Assembly: GCA_963971225.1 (NCBI GenBank)
Contig: OZ020268.1
Span: 48,472,404 to 48,536,403 of the forward strand
DNA from: Melieria omissa
Lineage: Eukaryota > Arthropoda > Insecta > Diptera > Ulidiidae
Length of the DNA: 64,000 nt
Reading direction: 5' to 3'
How positions within the stretch are numbered: position 1 is the stretch's first letter; each line of letters opens with the position of its first letter. The position numbers were made by a program, and so were the translations under genes. Below are positions 34,341-46,240 of the stretch, in pieces. The notes under the pieces were generated by a model that was not told the DNA's origin, ran no database searches, and was given only the letters and a program-made list of their open reading frames with translations.

Positions 34341-36235
34341 ATGCTGATCTAAGCGCAAATTTACGGTGCATGTTGTTGTTGGGGTTTGTTATATTTTTGT
34401 TTTTGTGTTTGTGCGCGTTTTGCTGTGTTGATTTTCTTCGGTGCTATAGCGGCCTCTGAGCGCTTCTGTAGTCATTGGGTTGAGGGCGGAAGAATCATTT
34501 AAGTGAGTTGGATGTCATTTCGATTGTGGAAAACTTCGATTTTAATTACAATCTGAAATTTCATGGAAACGCATTAAATTTAATTGTCAAGTTCAAATTG
34601 CTAGGTTAGGTGAAAGTTGAGTTAAGTTAGGAAAATATAAAAAATAAAATAAAAATAAAATAAAATAAAATAAAACAAAATACAATAAAATAACTAAAGG
34701 CAAAACTCCGATTCTCCGAAAATCTGTATTGTTGCGTTCATATTCTTCTTCTTTCCGTGCCTATCCGTCCTTGGTCCTTGGCATGAAGTCCAAATATAAA
34801 GTGCTGAAATTTTGAGGTTAAAATTTTTTATTTTTTTTTAGTTTCTTAGTAATTTTTTTACCCCACTTGTCCGCAGTTACGGAAACCTTCAAAACAATAC
34901 AATTAAGTAGAACAAAAATATAAATTAAACAAATGCGCAAAATAACAACAATCGCCAATATGAACACGTTCCACTTGGCGAATAACTGACAACAGCTATA
35001 CAAATCGACACCGCATAAACACAACAATAACAATAACTATAACTACAACAACGACATAAGCATACACACAGCAGGTTACTGTCTTGCTGTGTGTCTGTCC
35101 ACACGTAGACACACTCGCTACGCGCCAAACTCTTAACCCTTACGCGTTTCGGCATTTCGCTGTGTGTTCTTTTGCGCGCCCATCGTCGCCCCCCACCGCA
35201 TTGCCACCAATCAACTTCAGCTAAGCGTCTAACTGTCGTCTGTGCGAACTGCCGTGGCGCGTCCGTCCAGCCGACTGCCTCCAATTGCCGCCGCTAAATG
35301 CCTTCATTACCTGCCGCTACCGTCAACGCTCGACCGTGGGCCAGTCATCCATCCATTCGACCGCCTGGTCCTCTGGTCGCTGGTCGGTGTGTATGTGTGC
35401 GTGTGTGTAAGAATCGCGTGCGCCGCATGTACCGTACCCTGCCCACAAAACCATGTCATGCTCCATGCCATTTTTCAAAGTTTACTCGTTTTTTTTCTTG
35501 GTCGTCGTTGTTTTGCACTTTGTTTGTCGTTTTTGTTTTCTCATACGATATATTTTTGTGAATTTCTTCCACCTCTTGACTTGACGTTTTCGTTCAGTTT
35601 TGTTGAATTTTCTTTAAATTTTTTTGTTTTGTTTTTGTTTGTTTGCGTTCTGTGCTGCCACTTCGATTCGCTTTGCGTTTCAGTGCCGCTTTTGGCACGT
35701 TGCGTTTTTTCTCTTACAGCACTTTTCAGTGTTTTGCTGTCGCTTCTTGTACAATAAATATTTTTGCGCCTTCATTTTGTTGTCAGTTTTTTGCATTTTA
35801 CTTTTACCGTTAAGTTCGGTGTAGTCGGTACCCAGTAGTAAATTGTTGTAACAGTTGTTATTATGGTTGTTTTCACTGTTTTTGTTGTCGTTGTTGTTGT
35901 GATTGTTATTTTCACTATTGTTGCTTTAGGGTTTTTCCTTCAACTCCAAAGCAATAAATAAATCATTTTCCAGTTTTCGTTTTTTCCTTCAACACACATT
36001 GCATGCTCCCTCTCTCTGTCTCTTTCACTCACTGTTGTGTTGGCCGCACTTTGTTGCAAATCTTCTGCACTTGTTGTGACATTTAGTTCAGTGTTCGCGT
36101 AAGTTGAAACAGATTTGCACATAAACATACAAACGCACACAGAAAGAATCACAGCACACATAAAAATTCGCTCACATACAAAAAATCACACACACACACG
36201 CATCCTCGCTCTCGCATTTATCGAGGACACATGCT
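34341..36235. other. Intronic DNA, largely T-rich
   Basis: TTGTT and TTTTGTTT-rich text at 34360-34440 and 35480-35940, with a GC-richer stretch at 35090-35460. An (AAAAT)n-like patch lies at 34640-34690. Frames of up to 171 codons here are hydrophobic translations of T-rich DNA and are not called genes. Confidence 0.5.
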
Positions 36236-37080
36236 AGCGCCCAACAAGTCAAAAATCCATAGAATGTTTTTCCCTCCTACCAATTTTATTGTCCTTTTTT
36301 ATAACAAATCCTTAAACTTTTGTCCTGTTTGGCGCGTTGAGCTGCTGCAGCTCGTTTATCTTAAGCCTTAGGTGTCCTGAGGGGAGAAACTGCGCCCCAC
36401 AGTTATCGGGAAAGTGGAACAGTCTCACAAACTCCAAATAACTAGATTTAGAAATACTGTTGGAAGATATGTTCAAAGGTCGAAAATGAGGTTCAGCTTC
36501 CAATCCACTTGAAAATGAAAAAATTGGAAAACCATTGAAGAGGCGATTTCTTAGCCTGAAATATCAATGCTTTGCTTAGTGTGTGACACTCAAAGTAACT
36601 AAACCTAAAACTGTTAAAAGACAAGTCCAATGGTCGAAAATTGCTTTGAGCCTCCAATCTACTTAAAACTGGTTCCAGAATATAGGAAAACCAGAGATGA
36701 GGCAATATCTAAGTTCGATTTATCGATGCTATCGCTGAGATACAGACTGTAGTATAGAATTCGAAAACAATTTTTGTTAAAAGTTTGTTGAAATTGTCAT
36801 TCAAAGGTTAAAGCTCACTACTTGCCATAGCAAAAGCGAGCAGCCAAAAAACACCATCGCTGAGATTTTTTCACATCTCGGTCGCTGTTAACAGTTTAAA
36901 CTTTAGCCATTTAAAATGCGACCAAAAAGTTAGAAAGCTACAAATTTTTATTAGTCGCAAGTTTTGTGGAATTTTCAATCAAATACTTTTATGATTTTCA
37001 AAAGGCATGCAGCACTTGTGGAATAGAGTGGAATTGCGTAGGTTATGTTCCTGGCGTCGCAAATAAATTAAGAACATAAC
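36236..37080. repeat. Intronic DNA with a ~155-bp tandem duplication (about 36425-36735)
   Basis: CAAATAACTAGATTTAGAAAT...GGTCGAAAATGAG...CCTCCAATC-type text at 36435-36510 recurs as CAAAGTAACTAAACCTAAAA...GGTCGAAAATTGC...CCTCCAATCTACTT at 36591-36670. Two diverged copies about 155 bp apart. The remainder is unremarkable. Confidence 0.55.
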
Positions 37081-37599
37081 CTTAAATAATCTAAGCCGAT
37101 CTAAAACAACAACAATAACAAAACCTTAAATAACCAAAGCCAATCTAAATTACCAACAATAACTTATCATAACTAAGTTTTATTTATTTATTTATTTATT
37201 ATTTATTTATTTATTTATTTTTTTATTTATTTATTTGTTTTATTTATTTACTTGTGTGTTTATTTAAGTTAGCAACAATAAGTCAACATAAGTTCAAATA
37301 ACCTAAACCAATCTAAATTACCAACAATAATTAAAATAACCTAAAATTACCTAGCCTCACCTAACCAAAACCCCAACCTAACCGTACCTACGTGACTATT
37401 CTATAGTGACCATACTATTCGCTCTCCTGCTCTGACTTTGACCAGCGCCAACTCTAACCTCATTTCTTCACCACCTCATTTCTCATTATCAGTGCCCCAT
37501 ATGCCACTCTCTCTCACTCTCTCTCTTGCTCTTCCACTCCTTCAGTCATTTGCATAAATGTCTTTAATCCTCGACATAAGCACACAACTTAAATGAGGA
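37081..37599. repeat. ATTT tetranucleotide tract and CCTAACC-rich text
   Basis: An imperfect (ATTT)n run spans about 37180-37265. Repeated CAATCTAAATTACCAACAATAA blocks occur at about 37141 and 37311. CCTAACC-like words lie at 37350-37385. No gene. Confidence 0.6.
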
Positions 37600-39905
37600 T
37601 TATATCGATTACAGATAAAAAGATAAAAAGACAAAAAAAAAAGATAAGCAACAACAACAGCGAAAGCCAACAAACCAAAATCACAACATTTGTCAGCAAG
37701 CCAAAAATATTAAAGCAAGCAAAGAGTTGACCAGTAAAAACCCAAAAATAAAAAAGTAAAAAAAACGTTAATACAACAAATTTACAACGTCGCACCACAA
37801 TAACAATAATAACATAAAAATAACAACAACAACAACAAAAATAATAAAAGCACCAAAACAGCCAGAACAACAATAAAAACGGCAAAAGAGAAGCAACCAA
37901 AAAACAACAGCGGCAGCAACAACAATGGCAGCGGAAAGAAATGAACTGACGATAAGTAGCAATTTAATTTCAAATGCACAACCAGCAACACACAACAAAA
38001 AACACAACAACAACAATACTAAAAAAGCCACAACACTAACAAAAAAGACAAATGCGCGCAACCAGACTTGGCAAAGTCAAAGTCAGCGCTCGCAACGTTG
38101 CTGGCCAAAGCCGAGCAAAGTCTAATAAAGTCAGCGACGCAGCGGCGACAAGTGTGAATACATTCGTGCCAAGAGGGAATGCCGGCGTTTGGGGGGGTGT
38201 GGCAGAGCGCAGGCAAGAGCGCGCTGGCCAGCAAGCAAAACGGAGCGCAGTGCAGTGCAGTGCAGTTGTGGCGGCCGAAGCAGCAACATAACAAAAACAA
38301 GCAAATCGTGTCAACTGCACGAAGCGCCAACAGACCAAACCGATCGACCAGGCAACCAGCAAGACAACCAACTAACCAGCCAACGAGTCAGCCCAAAGCG
38401 AACCCATTGAGCAGTGCTCACGTTTAAGCCAACGAAAAGCACCAGCCCGACATGAACGACGCGGTACAGACGCGAAAATTATGTGTGGCATCGAGTTGGT
38501 ACGTTGGCCGGGGCGCACAGAAGACGTCCGAACGGGCAGGCGAACGAAAAGGCGAGCAGCAAGCGGCCGAAAGGGCAGAGAACCGAAATGCTGAAATGCT
38601 GCTGGAAGGCGAACAACAGCAACGAATATGCGGGCAGAATATGCAACGAACGGACGGACAATTGTCGGAAGCGACAAACCAATGTGTGTGCACAGACTAC
38701 AGGCAAAAGTATAAAAGTGGACGGACGAAAGAACGGTGCAGTGAGGCAACAGAGAGAGTTGGGGGGTGGTGAGGTAATGGATGCAAAGTGTCGATGTAGA
38801 GCGTTGAATGGACGAACGCCAGTGGCTGTAAAGATGATGCATCGACGAACAAACGAACGAATAAATTAATGAAGGATTGCATGGATGAACAGATGAAAGA
38901 GCCAAAAGGACAGAGGAGACAGAATTGCTGAAGGTGCTCAACATTGGGCAAATGGCTCGATTAGACAGAGGGATAGGTCGATAGATAAACAGATAGATAG
39001 GTCGATAGAAAGATGGATAAACTGGCAGACAAATGAATAGAGTGATAGACAGATAGATAGGCCAATTAATCGATGGATAGACCGATAGATAGACCGAAAA
39101 ACCGACGGATGGACCAATGGACAAATGGATATACCTGTATAGCGATGGTAAAACAGATAAGCAGATGGATCCACCGATTGGCAGAGAGATAGTCCAGATG
39201 AACAGAGAGACAAACGGTCAAACAGATAAACAAACAGAGCTGCAGGATAGGCAGAAAGGCAGGACAGACATAACATGACCGAAGGACAAGACAGACAAAT
39301 CGTATAAGTAGATAGGACAGAGAGGACTGTCAAACAGACAGACGCATAGGCAAACACTCATATATAGAGGACACATAGTTGTTTAACAAACCAATAGACC
39401 GAGAAAGGGAAGGAGAGAGATGCCACAGACAAAAGCTCAGCCAATCGTTTCAGTAAACATTCGTGTTTAGCCCAACGTTGAGCCGCATTGGAAAACCTCA
39501 AACAGCAGCAACAATAAGAATCGTTCAAACAAACGCAAAAACCCCATAACGGCAAAGCACAGCCAACAAAGCTGGTAGCAAAAAATTAAAGTTGCAAATG
39601 CGAAGTGGCAGACACACAAGGCGCGACTTGCCGTAAGAAAAAGCAGAAAACAGCAAAAAGCGAAAAGCAGCCACCAGCAGGAAGCAAAACGCTTAAAGGG
39701 GAGCGACCGAAGAGCAGCAACGAACGAACGACGACCGACCAGCAAGCGGCTGGTTTGGCTGGCGGTGGCCGCATGTGTGCCAGTGGCGCTACTGCCATGG
39801 ACGTTGTTGTTGTTGTGACTGCTTGCCGCAAGTGCCAACATTGTATGAAGAAGCGCAACACGCTACGACAGGCGCACACGCCATACGCCAAAAATAGTAA
39901 ATAAA
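37600..39905. other. Second T-poor domain with degenerate GATA/GACA array
   Basis: The + strand is again poor in T for about 2.3 kb: CAACAA-rich (37620-38010), GC-rich (38050-38560 and 39560-39900), and between about 38940 and 39360 an imperfect array of GATAGATAGACAGATAG-type tetranucleotides. The 250-codon minus-strand frame over the array and the + frames at 38452-38869 and 39605-39904 are not recognised as proteins. The composition resembles fly 5' leaders, so a noncoding or alternative first exon is possible but unproven. Confidence 0.45.
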
Positions 39906-41040
39906 AAAATTTTATAAATAAAAAAAATTTATAAATAAACTAAAAAAATCAAATTTAAAATATAAAAAATAAAAAATAAAAATAAAGAAAAACAAAACAA
40001 AATTAAAATTAAAAACTGAAAATTGTAACACTAAATTAAAATTATTATATTCAATCTAAAACAAATTCAATTATTAAACAAAAATTAAAAAAAAAATTAA
40101 ATAGTCAATACTCACAAGTAGTAAATAAAAAAATATAACAGAAATAAAAAAAATAATAAATAAATCAAAAAAAATCAAATTTAGATGTTAATATAACAAT
40201 AAAAAATAAAACAAACATAAATTAAATAAAACAAATAATAAATCTAAACCCAACAAAACAAATTTAAATTTAAAAAATTAAACGAAATGAAAAAAATTAA
40301 AAAAAATAAACACAAAAAGAAACAAATAAAATAACATTAAAAAAATTTTTTAAAAATAACTGATGAAGAAGAAAAGAAAAATAATATAAAATAAAACAAA
40401 TAAAACAATAATAACAAAAATTAATAAAAGCTAGAATACAAATAAACATTTAAGTAAACTAACTTAAATTGAAATTAAAGTTAAATTTACAATTTTAATT
40501 CATAAAATTTTAATAAAAAAACTAAAATTAATTAAAAAAAATAAAAACAACTAAAAATAAATAAATTGAGCCAGTAAAGATGAACAAAAATGATATAAAA
40601 ATCCAATAAAAACTAAAAGTTATAAATAACAATTTTAATAGTAAAAATAATAAGCAATTGAAAAAAACATTCAAATAATTAAAAAAAAAATACATTAGTT
40701 TTAAAAATGAAAAACAAAATCAAAAATGAATTAGTGAGTTATAAAATATATATTAGTAATATATTAGTAAGTATTAAATGAAAAATATAATGAAAAAATC
40801 AACAAAATATAAAAGTAAATCTATTAGGAATAACTTATTGAAAAAATAAATGAAAATGTAAATGAAATAATTATTAAAATGTATGGAACAATTTTTAAAA
40901 TATTAAAAAAAATATATATATAACTATTTTTAATTGTTTCCACCAAACTAATGACAACACTGGCACTGAAATCTCTCGTCTCCAGATATTTTGTCTCCCA
41001 TTTCACTGCTTAATATTTATTGAAATCTTTTTTAATGCCA
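39906..41040. other. AT-rich low-complexity block
   Basis: About 1.1 kb of A-rich text (AAATAAAA, AACAAATAAA). No gene or clear repeat period. Confidence 0.7.
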
Positions 41041-44000
41041 AAATTAGACGCCAGATGGCGTTATGTGCAATTTCGGCCATTTGTCGCACACGCTTCCACT
41101 AATCGCTCCTTCCCCTTTCCGCTGTCCACTCGATCAACTTTGTCCAACTATTGGCAGCAAATGTAACGAAGAAGCAGGAAAAATATGAAAAAGACACACC
41201 GACAGCAACCAGACAGTCGTAAATAAAAAGCGGAAGTTTTAGCGTAATAAGGAAACAGGACAAGATTTTCCTTCTTTTTTTTTTGGCGGCAAAAGCAGGA
41301 CCAGTGCAATGTGTGTGTTGCTGTGGTTGTGCGAATACTTAGTTGTCTAGGGGTGGGTTTTGTTGCTGTCAGACATACAAACAAACTCAATGTTGTCAGA
41401 CGATTTGGCGCTGGTTGCTTATCTATAATCGTAATCAATCAATTAGCTGTCAGTCAGAGCGCAGGCGAGTTGGGCGTTGAAATGTAGTGCAGTGGAAAAT
41501 GTGCAAAAACTTGAAGAATGTTAAACCATTGCGAGTTGGAAGTGCGAAAACAACGTCCAGAATGCACAGAAACTGGTGGCGAACTAGAACAGAGTTGCCA
41601 TATGTGTTGATTTTTTAGGCTCCTGGATCTCTTTAACTGAATACCTCAGTGAACTTCTCGAAACCGGATCACTTCTTTGAGCGAAAGCTAGAAAAAAACT
41701 GTCCTTAAAACTCTTTCCAAATTCACTTTAGCTGTGTTCATGGCCGAAATCTGAATCTGCAATGCCAAACGAGCAGCACCGATGCGCTACCGATACGACT
41801 TGTACACATCTCTTCTAACGCTGTCACTAACCTCTCGGCACTTTATTGCTGCAGCGCTGCAACCTTTCAGCAGTGCACATTACCGTTATTCAACAGCGTT
41901 TGCTGTGGCGACCATTAGTAGCCAATGGCTGCAATGCAGCAAGCAAAAAGGTAGCAAAACGTGGCAAACAAAAACAAAGGCAATCTTAAAGCTGACAGAT
42001 AGCAGAAGAGTAATGCAAGTGGACGTTGCTGGCAGCGCAATGAGCTGAAATTAAAAGCTGAGAATTGTGTTGTTGCATGTAAATTTCTTGCTCGTTGCTT
42101 TGCTGCCAACGGTCGCGCACCACATTTGGCGCATCACAGCAGCCGCTCGATGTGCCACTTGCTGTGGCCAACCCAATTTAACAGCTGCGACAATTTGCGG
42201 CCATTCGTTGTGCGCTCGTTCGTTGCTGTGAGTCAACTATGAGCTGCTTGGTACCAGTGTGTTTTCACTTTAGATGCAGCTTATTGTTGTTGCTTTTAAA
42301 TGGAGTTATTCATAAATAATTTATGTGTTATTTTAATACTTATTGCTTATTTATTTTTATTGAATTTTGTAATTTCAAATATTTTTTAAATTAAATTTTG
42401 TATATATTATTAAATTTTTATTATTTCTTCATTTTGTCCCTTTCTCCTTGTCGCTTTGTATGGCTGCTGCATGGCCTCGCTGCCAACATTGATTCTAAGC
42501 ATTTGATAACGTTGCCACAACGTGTTGCATAAACATTGCACACACACACACACACAGGCAAATACATAACTCCTGGTCGCCATTACAAGTCCCCGCAACG
42601 ACTGTTTCTTCCACTTTGACGACTTTGGCTTTTTTCAAGTTTTCCCATTTGCCATGCTTTGGCTGCGTACATTTGTGCTACTATTGTTGTTGTTGTTGTG
42701 GCTGCTGCTGCTGCTGCCATCAGCCATATTGCTGCGCTGCTAATGACAGCGTGCGCGCACTGGAGGGTTAAGCGTTTTAGGGTCTTTTGCCATTGTTTTT
42801 TTGTTGTTGTATGTGTGTGTTTTTTTAATGTTGAACATGTTGGGCTGCATGTGGCAATAAGCGCTTGAATGTGTTTGTATGTGTGTTTGTGTGTGTGTGT
42901 GTGTAGCCTAAATACAAAGCTTGCTTAATCCAAGCAGTTATACAGGCGGCAAGTGGCAGCCAGTCGCGTACGGCAAGAAGAGTTGTTCAAGTTGCGGTTG
43001 AGTTGAGATGAGATGTTGTTGTTGCTATTGTTGTTGTTATTGTTGAATAGATGAAAATGCAGATGTAGATAGGTTGATTGCGTACCGGGGCGTACGAAAC
43101 TATGCTGTGTGCCGTAGCTGAAAATCAGACGATAATTGAACGTGCTGTTATGACATGAAATTATTATTGTTGTTGTTGTTGTTGTTGTTGCCATTTGCCA
43201 TTCTTCCTCTTCTTCTTCAGCGCCGTAAATAGGTTAAGCCGCGTCTGTGAAAGCAAATTGTTGACAGCCAGAAACGCGTCAGATAAACATCTTAGTTGGC
43301 TGTCTGCTTTAATGCAGAAAAATTCCAGAAAAAAATGCAAACTAACAGCATTTTCCACTGCTTAATTAAAGGCCCAAAACAAACTACTGCAGCAAAAATG
43401 TTATTATAGTGAACAATAACAATTAGCAGTCAACAACGCACAGCCCCATGTGGCTGGCAACATTTGTATGCAACAAAACAAGAACTTAAGATTTTTAAAC
43501 AATGCCAAAATAACAACAAAAAACTGCAATCAAATCATATTGAAACACTTAAATATTTGCTCGGAAAATTGGAAAAATGTATGTAAAAATTGCAAATAAG
43601 CAACGCAAATTAAGGGCAGCAGACACCGTTCAATTGCGCCAAAAGATAAAAAATCTGCTTAAAACAATTGCAATGGCAACGGGAAAAACAATTATTACAA
43701 CAAATCAAACAACAACAAACACATTAAAAACACGCGTGCAAATGAAAACGAGAACGAAAACGAAAATGAAAACGCAAGCACCGCCTACTTCCATTCAGGT
43801 TCTTCATGTTTGTAACGCACGTCGTTTAATTGATATAATTTCATCAAACGTGTTTGTAATGGACGCGCTAGCCCCCAAAAATAACTAAAATGCCCTATAG
43901 AAACAACAACAACAACAAAACTGCAGTGCGCCTGAAACCAAACTCACAAAATACAATAACAACAACAAGTGGAAAGGCAACGCTTATGCGTAGCTGCGCA

Positions 44001-45290
44001 TAACAATAACAAAATCAACAACAACAACAAACAATTGCGGGTAAAAACAACCGAAAGTAGACAAGGGCCATTGTAGTAGTAGCAACAACAACAACATGAA
44101 CAGCGAGCGCCTACAAGTAGTAAACAAAAGCGCAAGCAACAAAAAGCCAACCACTAAAGCAGAAAAATATTCATATTACACGCCACTTTGCTCGCACTAC
44201 ATACAGACGCGGCTGCCGCTTGCGAGCACCCAGTCAGTGGACACACACACACACACACACTCATGCAAACGTACGCACTCTCCACACTCCACTTGATTCC
44301 ATTTCATTTCACAGCGCGCACAACGCACACACACACACAATACATGCTTATGTACGTTCAGTGCACCGCCACTAGCGACAACATTTACGCCGCAAGCGTA
44401 AAAACAATATGCGTGCGCGGCGGCTGTTGTCACCGCCCCGCCGCTACGGCTGAAAAGTAATAATAAAGTAACTGAGCCCGACACCGTAGCCGAAAGCGCG
44501 TACGCCAACACTCACACACACACACACACACACACACATACATACACTCGGACACATACAAATACTACAACCGTTATTTTGTTGTGTGTGCAACTTAAGT
44601 GCGCCAATACGCGCGTCTGCCTAACGCCAACAGCGCCGCACAACCGCTCCAACTCTCTTACGTGTCCCACTGTGTGACGGCATTGCGCGCGCCGCTGTTC
44701 TGGCAGCGCAACGGCAACGGCAACGACCGCAACGTTCGCATCGGCGTCAACGTTCGGGATGCTCATAATAATAAAATGACAATAAAATTCACAAAATGCC
44801 AAGTAAACTGTCAACTGTATGTCACTGATAAATAATGCAGGAAGTTACAAAGGCACACAGACACAGCGACACATACAGCTGGCCAGACTCATGTACTGCC
44901 ACACTCGCATGTGCCACTCTGTACGATTTTAATAAAAGCCCAAAAATCCATCTGATGCGTTGCTATGCTTTACTTTGCCACCGCCACCTTCTCTACGTCA
45001 GTGGCTTTACAATATTTATTTATGGCTGCAATGCGTGTCCGCATGTGTGTGTGTATGTGTGTACGTAAATTTGTTAAAATTAACACAAAGATGCCAACCG
45101 CAGAATGCAACAACAACAGCAACACAAAAACACCAGCAGCAGCAAAATAATGCAGCAAATTAATCTTGTTGTTTGATTATGCCGGCACTCATTGGCCAAC
45201 GGGGCGTATGAGCGATGGCCGATTCGTACTCTCCCGGTCAGCCGTTGCTCACATCGTGTTTGGCTAATTCGTTGTTGTTGTTGTTAATGA
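41041..45290. other. Intronic DNA, microsatellite-rich, no gene recognised
   Basis: CA/GT runs lie at 42540-42556, 42885-42904, 44240-44262, 44325-44340 and 44515-44540, and TTG runs at 42685-42700 and 43160-43190. GC-richer portions are at 41780-42240, 44170-44480 and 44590-44760. Frames of 60-104 codons occur on both strands with no recognisable domain. Confidence 0.45.
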
Positions 45291-46240
45291 TGTGTTGAAA
45301 TGAAGTGAATTGAAATGGAATGGAATGAAATATAAAATTAATTTAAAAAACTTGAAAAAATTACAGAATTAAACAAAAATTTCTAAACAAAAATTTCAAT
45401 TAAATTCAAATAAAAAATATTAAAAATATTAACATACGTATTAAAGTATGGAATTTTATTTTTATATAAAATTCTAATTTTGTTAATGGAATATACATTT
45501 TTTTTTATTAATTTTTAATTATTAATTTATATTTTTATTAAATTCATATCAATTACAATGTTCTATTTTCTATATTAAACATTTTTCATATATTTTTTTA
45601 TAATTTTGTCATACTTTTTATAATTTTATAATTACAAAATTAAAATTTAAAAATTATTTAAGTATAAAATTCAAATAAAAAATTTTAAAATTCATATATA
45701 AAAATATAGAATTTTAATTTTATATTAAATTGTAATTTAATAAATTTGGTACAAAATTTTTATTAATTTTAGTTTTGTTTTTATTTTATATTTGTTTATA
45801 TAAAATACTTTAGGTATAATTTTTTATTTTATTTTATATAAAATTAGTAGAAGTTTAATTTTATATATTTAAAGATTTTATTTTCAATATTTTAATTTAA
45901 CATAAAATATAAAATAAAAAATATTTAAAAAAAATCAGATAAAATTAAATAAAATAAAATAAAATAAAATAAAATAAAATAAAATAAAATAAAATAAAAT
46001 AAAACAAAATAAAATAAAATAAAAGAAATTAAAATAATTTAAATTACATTAAAATAATATAAAATAAAATAGAATAAAATCACTAAACAACAATTTCTAT
46101 AAAACTACTAATTTTTATTTTATTCAATTTCAATTCATTTTTTTATGTACTTACTTTTCCTCTTCAAGTCATTTTCACAAATTCTAAATAAACAATTTCC
46201 TGCACATAATTGACCCAAAAATTACAGCACAAACACCAAC
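45291..46240. repeat. AT-rich block containing an (AAAAT)n satellite
   Basis: Low-complexity A/T sequence. 45938-46075 is an array of AAAAT units, nearly perfect from 45950 to 46020, the same unit as at 226-650. Confidence 0.8.

Noticed and set aside
38372..39124. 250-codon minus-strand frame
   Set aside because: Largely the translation of the degenerate GATA/GACA array (Ser-Ile-Tyr-Leu repeats); no recognisable family.
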